In this document: piece by piece, positions 24,957 to 33,211 of the stretch
Layout: each line of letters begins with the position of its first letter
Numbering within the stretch: position 1 is the first letter of the stretch
Assembly: GCF_000332155.1 (NCBI RefSeq)
Contig: NZ_KB235903.1
Span: forward strand, 1,955,328 to 2,019,327
Length of the DNA stretch: 64,000 bases
From: Kamptonema formosum PCC 6407
GTDB lineage: Bacteria > Cyanobacteriota > Cyanobacteriia > Cyanobacteriales > Microcoleaceae
Reading direction: 5' to 3'
Notes under the pieces: model-generated
Told to the model about the DNA's origin: nothing
Seen by the model: only the letters and a program-made list of their open reading frames with translations
Database searches by the model: none
Position numbers and translations under genes: made by a program

Positions 24957-25121
24957 CTATTGCGTACAGCAAGTTTTACCGTCTGGGCTATCACATACCT
25001 TACAACTAGCGTATTTGTTATGTTCCCGATCAATTTTCGTTAAAGATACTGGCATCCTGAAGGTAGATTTAATCGCCGCGATTAGCATCAACAGCAATAC
25101 AATTGAAATAGCAAGTTTCAT
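24957..25121 (-). CDS. Hypothetical small membrane or secreted protein (54 aa)
   Basis: A frame from ATG at 25119-25121 encodes MKLAISIVLLLMLIAAIKS, a good membrane helix or signal, followed by a short polar tail with four cysteines (CKVC...CC). GGGGAAACG just upstream may serve as ribosome binding site. A longer frame begins at 25244 but its extra part looks random. No homologue is recognised; it may be a chance frame. Confidence 0.35.
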   Translation of the reverse strand: MKLAISIVLLLMLIAAIKSTFRMPVSLTKIDREHNKYASCKVCDSPDGKTCCTQ

Positions 25122-25400
25122 GCTCGTTTCCCCGATAAATTCAGTAATAGAAAAGCCAGTTAGCGCTAACTTTTTTCTTGATACTGTATATTTTTTCAGG
25201 TAATTATCAAGCGATAAAGTTGAAATAATAGGTAATATTTCCAACTTGAAACATCTAGTATTCCTAAAATAAACAGGAAAAAGTCAGGTTTAGTTAGGTG
25301 GCTTGCCAAAAAAGTAGGGAAAAGTCAGGATTGCTCTCAAGCTCTAGTCTGAGATTAACCATTGATATATGATATGTAAGTAGTGAAACTGGGAAAGACG

Positions 25401-26732
25401 ATGAATTCAGAATCACAATTCACCTGGGATGAAGCGCTAAAAGTTGCCGATGCAGCCGTATATGAAAAAACTGGCAACCACCTTAGTGATATCGAGGTCA
25501 AAGTGCTGCGGGGTGCTTGGGATAGTGACAGTTACGAGCAAATCGCCGAAAAATTTGGTTATTCTGTAAACTACATCAGAGCTGATGTGGGTAGTAAATT
25601 ATGGGAAAAACTTTCTAATGCGTTAGCAGAAGAGGTAACAAAAAAGAAATTTCAAGAAGCCTTAAAGAGAGAATCAGAACGGCGAAAGCACGCACCTAAC
25701 TCACCACTTCCATTAGAAGAACCCCTAGAATATCCAGATGGTCAAGTACCTCTAAACTCAAGATTTTATGTTGAGCGTCAACCCATCGAATATGACTGCT
25801 ATAAAGAGGTTTTAAAAGCCGGTTCCCTAATTCGGATTAAAGCCCCGAATCAAATGGGGAAAACATCTTTAATGGTAAGAATTTTAGCTCATGCTGAGAG
25901 ATATAGCTATCGAACTGTGCGATTAAATTTACAACAAGCAGAAGCTACTGTTTTTACTAACTTAGATAAACTTTTGCGGTGGCTTTGTGCCAATATTAGT
26001 CGGCAATTAGGGCTACAACCAATGCTAGATGATTATTGGGATGAAGAAATTGGGAGTAAAATTAGCTGCACTACATATTTCCAAGCTCATTTGTTACAAA
26101 AAATAGATAGTCCCTTAGTTGTAGCTTTCGATGAAGTCGATCGAGTTTTTCATTATCCCGATATTGCCGGGGATTTTTTGCCACTATTGCGAGAGTTTCA
26201 CGAAGAAGCTAATAATCTGGAAATATGGCGGCGGTTACGATTAGTAGTAACGCACTCGACAGAAGTTTATATCCCATTAAATATCAATCGTTCACCTTTT
26301 AATGTCGGGCTACCTATTAAGTTACCAGAATTTACAGAAAAGCAAGTAGAGGATTTAGCAAAAATTCACAAACTTGAGTTAAAAAGCGAGGAAATTAAAC
26401 AATTAATGGCGATAGTTGGCGGACATCCTTTTTTAGTAAGACTAGCTTTTTATCACCTGCAACGTCAGGATCTAACTTTAGAAAAGTTGCTGTCTGAAGC
26501 TGCTACCCAAGCAGGAATTTATAGCGATCATTTGCGACGACACTTAGGATATTTTCAAAAGCAGCCGGAATTGATAGCGGCGATGAAAAGAGTTGTAGAA
26601 TCAGACAAAAGTGTACAGTTAGAGTCAAGGCAAGCCTATAAATTAGAGAGTATGGGGCTAGTGAAATTGAAGGGAGATGAGGTGATGTCAAGTTGTGAAT
26701 TGTATCGTCGATATTTTTGCGATCGCTTGTAA
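25401..26732 (+). CDS. AAA_35 ATPase with N-terminal helical (vMAP-like) domain
   Basis: 443 residues from ATG 25401 (GGGAAAG upstream; a GTG at 25383 is less likely). Residues ~9-80 (EALKVADAAVYEKTGNHLSDIEVKVLRGAW... YEQIAEKFGYSVNYIRADVG) form the helix-turn-helix-like module common on cyanobacterial signalling ATPases. The AAA-like ATPase has Walker A APNQMGKTS (148-156), Walker B VVAFDEVD (240-247) and GGHPFL (340-345). This P-loop variant (NQMGKTS) is the AAA_35 signature. The C-terminus likely has a winged helix. It precedes another AAA_35 gene by 122 bases, most of it a MITE. Function is unknown; such ATPases are proposed parts of conflict or signalling systems. Confidence 0.82.
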   Translation: MNSESQFTWDEALKVADAAVYEKTGNHLSDIEVKVLRGAWDSDSYEQIAEKFGYSVNYIRADVGSKLWEKLSNALAEEVTKKKFQEALKRESERRKHAPNSPLPLEEPLEYPDGQVPLNSRFYVERQPIEYDCYKEVLKAGSLIRIKAPNQMGKTSLMVRILAHAERYSYRTVRLNLQQAEATVFTNLDKLLRWLCANISRQLGLQPMLDDYWDEEIGSKISCTTYFQAHLLQKIDSPLVVAFDEVDRVFHYPDIAGDFLPLLREFHEEANNLEIWRRLRLVVTHSTEVYIPLNINRSPFNVGLPIKLPEFTEKQVEDLAKIHKLELKSEEIKQLMAIVGGHPFLVRLAFYHLQRQDLTLEKLLSEAATQAGIYSDHLRRHLGYFQKQPELIAAMKRVVESDKSVQLESRQAYKLESMGLVKLKGDEVMSSCELYRRYFCDRL

Positions 26733-26835
26733 TACTAAAGCTATTTTACTCGGCGATTGAAATCGCTTCTACACAAACGAAGTCCGCCTACGCGGACTAA
26801 GAAATAAGAGGCATATTTAAGCCAAGTTTGGTATA
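26730..26835. mobile_element. MITE-like element, family B, copy 2 (reversed)
   Basis: It has the ATACTAAA and TTTGGTAT ends, the GCGATTGAAATCGC palindrome and the hairpin AGTCCGCCTACGCGGACT in the order opposite to copy 1. It fills the gap between the two AAA_35 genes and abuts the stop codon of the first. Confidence 0.65.
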
Positions 26836-26854
26836 AAGATGTAAGGAAATAATT

Positions 26855-29824
26855 ATGAATACAGCACAAAAAGTAGAATATGAATATAAAGTTGGTGGGA
26901 GTTTGCCACCGGATGCTCCCAGTTATGTAACTCGCCGTGCTGATTTTGAATTATTAGAAGCATTGAAAGCTGGTGAATTTTGCTATGTTTTGAACTCGCG
27001 ACAAATGGGTAAATCTTCTCTACGAGTTAGAACTATGCAACGCCTGAAAACCGAAAAATTTGCCTGTGCAGCCCTCGATATGACGAAAATTGGCAGCAAA
27101 GAAGTTACAGCAAATCAGTGGTATAAAGGGATTATTTCTGAGTTGATCCGAGGGTTAGATTTATTAGGCAAAGTCAATTTAAAAACTTGGAGAAGCGAAC
27201 AAGAGGGGCTATCGCCAGTTCAGCAATTGAGTCGGTTTATTGAAGATGTGCTACTTGTCAAAGTTCCCGGCGAAAGAGTTATTATATTTGTGGATGAAAT
27301 TGATAGCGTTCTCAGTTTAAATTTTTGTCTTGATGATTTTTTTGCCTTGATTCGATGGTGTTATAATCAACGGGTAGATAATCCTGAATACCATCGCCTT
27401 GCATTTTGTTTATTAGGAGTAGCAACGCCATCAGATTTAATTGCTGATAAGAGACGCACGCCGTTTAATATTGGTCGAGCAATTGAGGTGACAGGGTTTA
27501 AGTTAGAGGAAGCTAAATTATCATTAACTCAGGGGTTAGCGGCTAAAGTAGATTATCCTGAAATGATTTTAGAAGAGTTATTAGATTGGACGGGAGGGCA
27601 ACCTTTTCTTACTCAAAAGTTGTGTAAACTGGTTGTGGATAAGGCAGAAAGTAGAATGCCGAATATTGAGAGTTTAGTTACACAATATATTATTGACAAT
27701 TGGGAATCGCAGGATGAACCGGAGCATTTGAGGACAATACGCGATCGCATCCTGAATAGTAAAGAACTCACCAGTAGGTTATTGGGATTGTATCAGCAAA
27801 TTTTGCAGCGGGGAGGAATAGAAGCTAGTTATTGTGCTGAACAAATGGAGTTGCAGTTATCGGGATTAGTGGTTAAACATCAGGGTAAGTTAAGGGTTTA
27901 TAATTTAATTTATCAATCTGTTTTTAATGCGAGTTGGGTAGAGAAGGCATTAGCTAATTTACGTCCCTATAGTGAGGCAATCTCGGCTTGGTTGGCTTCT
28001 AGTTGTCAGGATGAATCGCGGTTGTTGCGAGGGGAGGCTTTACAGGATGCACTTGTCTGGGGAACTGGTAAAAGTTTGAGCGATCATGATTATCAGTTTT
28101 TAGCTGCTAGTCAGGCCTTGGATAAGCGAGAAATTCAAATTGCTTTAGATTTAAAAGAAGAAGAAAGTCGCATACTAGCTAAAGCTAATGAGGAAGCAAA
28201 TAGAAAAATTAAAAGAGCCAATATCAGCATAGGATTTGGGTCGGCTGTACTATTAATTATGTTAATTGTTGCCGCTATCGCAGCTACACAGACGTGGCAA
28301 CAAATCAAGAAAGCTGAGCAAGCTGAGCAAAAAATGGCTGATGTTAACCAAAAGGCAGTTGAGGCGCAGAAACAAGTCAAAATGGCAGAAAAAACTAGAA
28401 GTTTTGCTGAGGATCAATTAAAAGAAGCAGAGGCACAGTCAAAATTAACTCAGCAGGAAATGCAAAAAGCTAATCAGGAGCTAGCTGCTGCCAAAACTGA
28501 ACTAGAAAAAGTTAGAGAAGATGCAGAACGTAAGCGTCAGGAAGCGATGCAAAGAGTGAGCATTGCGGAGGGAAAAAAAGTTAATCTTCAACAAGAAGCT
28601 GTCAAAGCACAGCAGCTCAGTCAGGAAGCAGCTCAAAGTCAGAAAATAGCAGAAGAACAAGCAATTGCAGCGCAACAACAGGCAGCTAAGGCAGAGCAAA
28701 AAACTCAGGAGGCAACTCAGAAACAGAAAGAATACGAGCAAAAAATAGCAAAATTCAGCAAAGAAGCTACTCTTGCCAAGACAGAATTACAAAAGCTAAG
28801 TATAGAATTAAATTCGGGTCAGATTGAACTAAATGCTAGAGAATTTACGGTTTTAATTGGTACAGAAGATGGTCGTGGGTCAGGGGTGATTATTGGCCGC
28901 CAAGATGACACTTATCTTGTACTCACAGCCTACGATGTAATTTTTCAACCTGGGGGATTTGAAATTCAGGCACCTGATGGAGAACGCTATCCTATTTACT
29001 CTGGTCATGTGCTAAAAGAGGTTAACTTAGCAGTATTAGCATTTACCAGCAATCAAGAATATCGAGTTGCTGAATTAGGCAATTCTGACGAATTGAAGGA
29101 AGGTACAAGGATTTATTATGCAGGCTATTCTAGCCCAGGATTAATAGTTCCAGAAAGCCTTTATTATTTTCTTAGCGCTCGTATTACTGAGCGTTTGCCA
29201 ATGCAGACAAACGGTTATGAACTAGCATTTAATGGGGTTGGGATACCAGGAATGTCTGGCGGTCCGATAATCGATACTAAGGGTAGGGTTGTAGGAATTT
29301 CTGGGAAAGCTAATATAAATCAAAATACCAAGCAAATGGTAGGAATTTACGGCGTTCCGATTAAAACATTTGAGAAATTACAAGCACAACAGCTATCTAC
29401 TGCAACACCTGTAACATTACTTCCAGTTCCTTTATCTGATCAACCATCAAATATCAGCAATAGGATATTCTTATGCGGGATGAGTCAGGGAAACCCAGCA
29501 ACCCTTGTTCGTACTGTGAGAGGGCCGATGACAGTTATTATCTGGACTAATGAGGAATATACTGCATCGGGCTGGACTCCTGAGCGTCGCTGCAAGGAAA
29601 TTTCTGCTAGATTTGAAAGACTTAATAGATCTGGTCAATTAAAATATCTTAAAGCCGGGACGGTTAGTGGTCAATCTGTTATATGCGGTACAGATTCCAG
29701 GGAGAGTTTATGCTCGTCAAATAATGTGTTAGTAGCTCTCCCTTCTGGTACTGATGCTAACTTAGCTCTTAATCATCTATTAAATATAAGAGTTGGAGCT
29801 TCTTCAAGACCACTATATTTATGA
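26855..29824 (+). CDS. AAA_35 ATPase, TM helix, coiled coil, degenerate trypsin-like domain and COP23 domain
   Basis: 989 residues. An AAA_35 ATPase domain (1-~360) has Walker [10 protein letters not shown] (47-55), Walker B IIFVDEID (143-150) and [12 protein letters not shown] linker of known cyanobacterial type ([24 protein letters not shown]) leads to one TM helix (458-478) and a long Ala/Gln/Lys-rich coiled coil (480-660). Residues 662-~840 resemble a chymotrypsin-fold protease with GM-S801-GGP, but the histidine position is D694 (TAYD) and the aspartate position is N724. The C-terminus (868-989) looks like a COP23 domain with cysteines C874, C913, C944, C953. The coiled coil and the last two domains should lie outside the cytoplasm. 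I infer an ATP-driven sensor with a binding rather than a cleaving module. Confidence 0.82.
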   Translation: MNTAQKVEYEYKVGGSLPPDAPSYVTRRADFELLEALKAGEFCYVLNSRQMGKSSLRVRTMQRLKTEKFACAALDMTKIGSKEVTANQWYKGIISELIRGLDLLGKVNLKTWRSEQEGLSPVQQLSRFIEDVLLVKVPGERVIIFVDEIDSVLSLNFCLDDFFALIRWCYNQRVDNPEYHRLAFCLLGVATPSDLIADKRRTPFNIGRAIEVTGFKLEEAKLSLTQGLAAKVDYPEMILEELLDWTGGQPFLTQKLCKLVVDKAESRMPNIESLVTQYIIDNWESQDEPEHLRTIRDRILNSKELTSRLLGLYQQILQRGGIEASYCAEQMELQLSGLVVKHQGKLRVYNLIYQSVFNASWVEKALANLRPYSEAISAWLASSCQDESRLLRGEALQDALVWGTGKSLSDHDYQFLAASQALDKREIQIALDLKEEESRILAKANEEANRKIKRANISIGFGSAVLLIMLIVAAIAATQTWQQIKKAEQAEQKMADVNQKAVEAQKQVKMAEKTRSFAEDQLKEAEAQSKLTQQEMQKANQELAAAKTELEKVREDAERKRQEAMQRVSIAEGKKVNLQQEAVKAQQLSQEAAQSQKIAEEQAIAAQQQAAKAEQKTQEATQKQKEYEQKIAKFSKEATLAKTELQKLSIELNSGQIELNAREFTVLIGTEDGRGSGVIIGRQDDTYLVLTAYDVIFQPGGFEIQAPDGERYPIYSGHVLKEVNLAVLAFTSNQEYRVAELGNSDELKEGTRIYYAGYSSPGLIVPESLYYFLSARITERLPMQTNGYELAFNGVGIPGMSGGPIIDTKGRVVGISGKANINQNTKQMVGIYGVPIKTFEKLQAQQLSTATPVTLLPVPLSDQPSNISNRIFLCGMSQGNPATLVRTVRGPMTVIIWTNEEYTASGWTPERRCKEISARFERLNRSGQLKYLKAGTVSGQSVICGTDSRESLCSSNNVLVALPSGTDANLALNHLLNIRVGASSRPLYL

Positions 29825-29929
29825 AGCGATGGTAGCTACTGTCCTGATAAAAGGAAGAGTGCTAGTCATCAGTGAAATTGAAAGCGCGATCGCACTCTAT
29901 AAATTAATGAAGATTGAACTTCGCCACCC

Positions 29930-30274
29930 TTATAAACCTAAAATTGCACACACAGCCTTAGCCACCTCCTGCATATAGATATCATCCAAATTGCCAAGCA
30001 CCCTAATTAGCCTCGATTTATCACTAACTCTAATCTGTTCACAAAGCAGTACCGAATCCTGACTTAATCCCCCTATACCTGCGGGAACAAACACATGAGA
30101 AGATAATAAAACACGCCTAATTTTTGTCGTAAACGGAGCAATAATCGTGTGCAGACTGACGGCATTAGCCCGATCTATTTGTAGAATTAAAACCGGCCGA
30201 ATGCCTGATTGTTCCGTCCCTACTACTGGATTAAGATCGCATAAAACCACATCTCCTCGATTAATCTCTACCAT
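29930..30274 (-). CDS. MazF/PemK-type toxin
   Basis: 114 residues. INRGDVVLCDLNPVVGTEQSGIRPVLILQIDRAN is the MazF opening and PFTTKIRRV with EQIRVSDKSRLIRVLG fits the second half. These are mRNA endoribonucleases. The gene overlaps the upstream antitoxin gene by seven bases, which indicates translational coupling. The module is intact as far as can be seen. Confidence 0.92.
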   Translation of the reverse strand: MVEINRGDVVLCDLNPVVGTEQSGIRPVLILQIDRANAVSLHTIIAPFTTKIRRVLLSSHVFVPAGIGGLSQDSVLLCEQIRVSDKSRLIRVLGNLDDIYMQEVAKAVCAILGL

Positions 30275-30495
30275 TGGATCTCACCTCTGGCCAAACGTTC
30301 TTCATAAGCTTCTAAATTCTGCAAATAATCAGAAAAATTTAATTCAGCCAGATCTCTCCCTTCAGTAAATTGACTCCACAAATTAACCTCATACCTATCA
30401 TCTTTCATCAAAAAATCTACAAAATCATTTACTTGTTGAACAAGTGTTTCTGGCAGTTGATGAATTTTCGCAATAGTTTCGTCTCGAACACTCAT
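30268..30495 (-). CDS. Antitoxin of the MazF module (DUF2281-like)
   Basis: 75 residues. VRDETIAKIHQLPETLVQQVNDFVDFLMKDDRY resembles the DUF2281/VapB-type opening (TIAKIxQLPExLxQQVxDFxxFL). The C-terminal half is acidic and ends LARGEIQW. It lies directly before the MazF gene and is likely its antitoxin and autorepressor. Confidence 0.85.
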   Translation of the reverse strand: MSVRDETIAKIHQLPETLVQQVNDFVDFLMKDDRYEVNLWSQFTEGRDLAELNFSDYLQNLEAYEERLARGEIQW

Positions 30496-30596
30496 TTTTC
30501 ATTCCTTCTTAAATACTACCAATATTATACCCAATGCTCAGGCGATCGCACCTCCCCAAAAAAGCACAATCGCCCTCTCAACCCCAACCCAAAAAA

Positions 30597-30809
30597 CTAT
30601 GATTCCTTTAGCTTCTTAATGCGATCGCGAATATTCTCCTCCATTTCTTTCAGCAACTCTGGAGTATCGGGAAACGGATACCTTACAGCATCTTTATTAT
30701 CCGCCTTCAAACGGTCAACAAGTGTATAGAAAGCATCATCATCATCCCTGTGAGCGAGGAAATAAGCTCGTAACTCAGCCTTGCTCATCGTCTCAAAATC
30801 AGGTTTCAT
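30597..30809 (-). CDS. DUF6887 family protein
   Basis: 70 residues from ATG 30807-30809 (MKPDFETMSKAELRAYFLAHRDDDDAFYTLVDRLKA); GGGAG lies eight bases upstream. A five-residue longer frame exists but would ignore that site. The MSKAELRAYVLxHRxDxxAFY pattern is a cyanobacterial family that almost always follows a DUF6888 gene, as it does here with an ATGA overlap. No activity is known; a toxin-antitoxin-like pair has been suggested by the small sizes and coupling only. Confidence 0.8.
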   Translation of the reverse strand: MKPDFETMSKAELRAYFLAHRDDDDAFYTLVDRLKADNKDAVRYPFPDTPELLKEMEENIRDRIKKLKES

Positions 30810-30985
30810 ATTAAATACTCCCATGTGCCATCACGGTAAACTTGGATTTGCAGTTCTTCCCCTGCAAAAATAAAAATCGTGCCATCGCGCTCATCAAAAC
30901 GCAATATTTCGACTGAGTGGTAAAAATTAGTCAAAGATTGACATAAGCTGATGCAAATTAACCCTTGCGCTGCTGTTGGAAGAAT
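30806..30985 (-). CDS. DUF6888 family protein, apparent ATT start
   Basis: Reading back from the DUF6887 start gives an open frame of 59 codons ending LQIQVYRDGTWEYLI-TGA, whose stop overlaps the next ATG (ATGA). The sequence LPTAAQGLICISLCQSLTNFYHSVEILRFDERDGTIFIFAGEEL matches the family. A strong AGGAGG lies four to five bases before an ATT codon (30983-30985); there is no ATG, GTG or TTG between that site and residue 18, and an in-frame stop lies upstream. Thus either ATT is the start, as in infC, or an ATG mutated and the gene is silenced. Confidence 0.7.
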   Translation of the reverse strand: MLPTAAQGLICISLCQSLTNFYHSVEILRFDERDGTIFIFAGEELQIQVYRDGTWEYLI

Positions 30986-31070
30986 AGTTCCTCCTTTAAA
31001 ATAATTATTTGAGTGTAATTATATACTACTGACATTAGATTAGCACAACTTAGCCAAGCGCGATCGCCTC

Positions 31071-31186
31071 ATACCAAATTTGGCTTTATTCCCTCTTTTT
31101 ATTTTAGTCCGCGTAGGCGGACTTTGTTTGTATAGCTGCGATTTCTAATCGCCCGGAAATTCGATTTTTTAAACCAAATTTGATAT
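31071..31186. mobile_element. MITE-like element, family B, copy 3
   Basis: Ends ATACCAAATT and AAATTTGATAT, the hairpin TTAGTCCGCGTAGGCGGACTT and GCGATTTCTAATCGC. It has the same order as copy 1 and lies upstream of the PD-(D/E)XK nuclease gene. Confidence 0.65.
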
Positions 31187-31240
31187 CATTTACCAAGCGC
31201 GATCGCCTACAATTTAACAAACACCAAACAAAAAAACACA

Positions 31241-32059
31241 ATGTTTAGACTCTCCCAAGGCCAACTCAACCTACTCACAACCTGCCCCCGCAAATTTCAA
31301 CACACCTACCTCGAACAACTAGCAACCCCCTATACCCCAGAACAACAAGAAAAACTCGCCTGGGGTAGCAAATTTCACCTGTTAATGCAGCAGCGAGAAA
31401 TCGGATTACCAATCGAAGCCTTGATTGAAGAAGACGCAGAAATGCACAATTGCCTCACTGCCTTTATAAATGCCACACCCGAACTTTTTCCCCCCCCAGA
31501 AAATAGTAACCTCACTTTCCGCCAAGCTGAACATCCTCGTACCCTCATCTTCCAAGACTATTTAATTACCGTAATTTATGACCTCTTCATAGCCGAAGCA
31601 ACACAAGCTCAAATCTTTGACTGGAAAACCTACCCCCGTCCTCAAAACCATAAATTATTAGCACAAAACTGGCAAACTCGTCTTTATTTATATGTTTTAG
31701 CAGAAACGAGCAACTATTTACCTGAACAAATTTCTATGACCTATTGGTTCGTACAATTAGAAGGTGAAAATAAACCGCAAAGCCTCAAATTTACTTACAA
31801 CAATATACAGCATGAACAAACTAGAAATGATTTAACTAGCATCTTAAACCAACTAACAAAATGGTTGAAATTATATCATGAAGAAGGCGAACCCTTTCCC
31901 CAAGTAGAAATTACATCTAACAATTGCGATTTTTGTCAGTTTATCACTCGCTGCGATCGCAGTCCCGAAACTGAAGAAAATACCTTAAGCAACATTACGG
32001 TAACTGCACCCCCAGATTGGCTACCGAATCTAGGTATGATTGAAGAAATATCTATTTAA
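31241..32059 (+). CDS. PD-(D/E)XK nuclease, Cas4/RecB-like with Fe-S cysteines
   Basis: 272 residues. The nuclease motifs are H46 (SKFHLLMQ), D114 (VIYDLF), D127-x-K129 (FDWKTY) and Q145...Y149 (QTRLYLY). Four cysteines, C15 (TTCPRKF) and C229/C232/C238 (CDFCQFITRC), are placed as in Cas4 and AddB, where they hold a [4Fe-4S] cluster. There is no helicase domain and no cas gene nearby. It may act in DNA repair or as a stand-alone exonuclease. The family occurs widely in cyanobacteria as a single gene. Confidence 0.88.
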   Translation: MFRLSQGQLNLLTTCPRKFQHTYLEQLATPYTPEQQEKLAWGSKFHLLMQQREIGLPIEALIEEDAEMHNCLTAFINATPELFPPPENSNLTFRQAEHPRTLIFQDYLITVIYDLFIAEATQAQIFDWKTYPRPQNHKLLAQNWQTRLYLYVLAETSNYLPEQISMTYWFVQLEGENKPQSLKFTYNNIQHEQTRNDLTSILNQLTKWLKLYHEEGEPFPQVEITSNNCDFCQFITRCDRSPETEENTLSNITVTAPPDWLPNLGMIEEISI

Positions 32060-32064
32060 ACCAT

Positions 32065-32091
32065 AAAAAAAGTCCCCCTTAGAGGACTTTA
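32065..32091. terminator. Bidirectional terminator hairpin
   Basis: AAAGTCC and GGACTTT form a stem around CCCTTAGA, preceded by a run of A and followed by TTTAA. It lies between the convergent nuclease and proline-rich protein genes and could stop transcription from both. Confidence 0.65.
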
Positions 32092-32143
32092 ACTATTATG
32101 AGTCAGCGATTTGAACCCTGGATACTAATTAAACATCAGACTT

Positions 32144-32932
32144 CTATTGCTGTGAACCATCTGCACCAGAATTACTACCAGGTGTAGCCGTATTACTAGG
32201 ATTAGAATCAGTGCCGCTTTCTGTATTACTTCCACTGCCTGTCCCTACTCCAGAACCGCTATCATTTTGATTGGAGGATGGAGCAGTTGAACTCTGAGGT
32301 GCTGGAATTGGCGAGGCTGAAGCTGGCTCCCTCTGGGGACTTGGAACCGTAATATTGATATTATTTGATGGCGAAGATGGAGCTGGTGCTGCTTGCGGAG
32401 CGGGTGGATCTTGACGCTGGGAATTGGGAACAGTAATATTAATATTAGGCGCTGGTTGTTGAGAAGCTGGACTTGGTTGAGGAGCAGGCGTAGCTCTTTG
32501 AACTGGAGACGGTTGAGGAGCTGGAACAATCTTTTCAATGATTGTCTTTTCTCTCTCAATAGTCCTAGTCGGAGCAGGTGGTGTTGAAGGCTGATTTGCT
32601 CTCGGTACAGGTACAATCAAAGGAGCAGGAATAGGAGCTTCATCACGTCTATTCAAGTAATATACAGTTCCGAGAACCAAGCCGACTAAAGAAGCCAGAA
32701 TAATTCCTAACAGCAACCCGCGAGCAGCATTATCATTATCTCTAACTTTTTGAACTTCTCTTTTGCGGTGACTTTCTGCAACTTCGCCCTCTACATAACC
32801 TTTATGGTGAGCTGCTGTTGTACTGGGAACTGTTGAAGTAGTTCGCGTTGTACTGACGTGACCATTAGTTCCATCGGTGTGAACCTCTTGATGAATTTCA
32901 CGGCTAAAGCTATTTTCTTCGTTAGGTTTCAT
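32144..32932 (-). CDS. Single-pass membrane protein with proline-rich C-terminus
   Basis: 262 residues from ATG 32930-32932 (AGGA upstream). The N-terminal ~70 residues are polar and cytoplasmic. One TM helix (about 73-92, RGLLLGIILASLVGLVLGTVYY) is followed by a low-complexity extracytoplasmic part rich in Pro, Ala, Gln and Ser with repeats NINITVPNSQR and NINITVPSPQR, ending in a Ser/Gly/Thr-rich tail. The repeated NINITVP segments are reminiscent of linkers in envelope-spanning proteins. Function unknown; it converges on the nuclease gene. Confidence 0.72.
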   Translation of the reverse strand: MKPNEENSFSREIHQEVHTDGTNGHVSTTRTTSTVPSTTAAHHKGYVEGEVAESHRKREVQKVRDNDNAARGLLLGIILASLVGLVLGTVYYLNRRDEAPIPAPLIVPVPRANQPSTPPAPTRTIEREKTIIEKIVPAPQPSPVQRATPAPQPSPASQQPAPNINITVPNSQRQDPPAPQAAPAPSSPSNNINITVPSPQREPASASPIPAPQSSTAPSSNQNDSGSGVGTGSGSNTESGTDSNPSNTATPGSNSGADGSQQ

Positions 32933-33211
32933 AATTATCCTCGTCACAACTATTCAAAAAATATTTCTTTGTAGGAGATGTCCTTATTTGAAAACTTGAG
33001 TTAAAAGTTTCCTTGTTAGGACATTTGAAGAACCTTGGTTTTTTTCTTCATTTGTATTCACTCTAACTGATCGGCGCATAAGCAGACTGTACCCTTAGAG
33101 TGATCCTTTGAGTACCACCAAAGGAATAGAATTAGCTTGCTAGCAAAAAAAACTACATAAAATAAGATTAAATAGAAATGTAGGAATCATTTAGTCCTTG
33201 GATATTCCTAA

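Noticed and set aside
28502-28741. Hydrophobic-looking minus-strand frame opposite the coiled coil
   Set aside because: Antisense of a Gln/Ala/Lys-rich coiled coil naturally reads Leu/Phe/Cys-rich; not a gene.
31241-32059. Cas4 belonging to a CRISPR locus
   Set aside because: The Fe-S nuclease pattern is Cas4-like, but there is no Cas1, Cas2 or repeat array nearby; a stand-alone nuclease is more likely.
32245-32616. 123-codon frame inside the proline-rich protein gene
   Set aside because: It is an alternative frame of a repetitive gene; leucine/arginine-rich with no motif.
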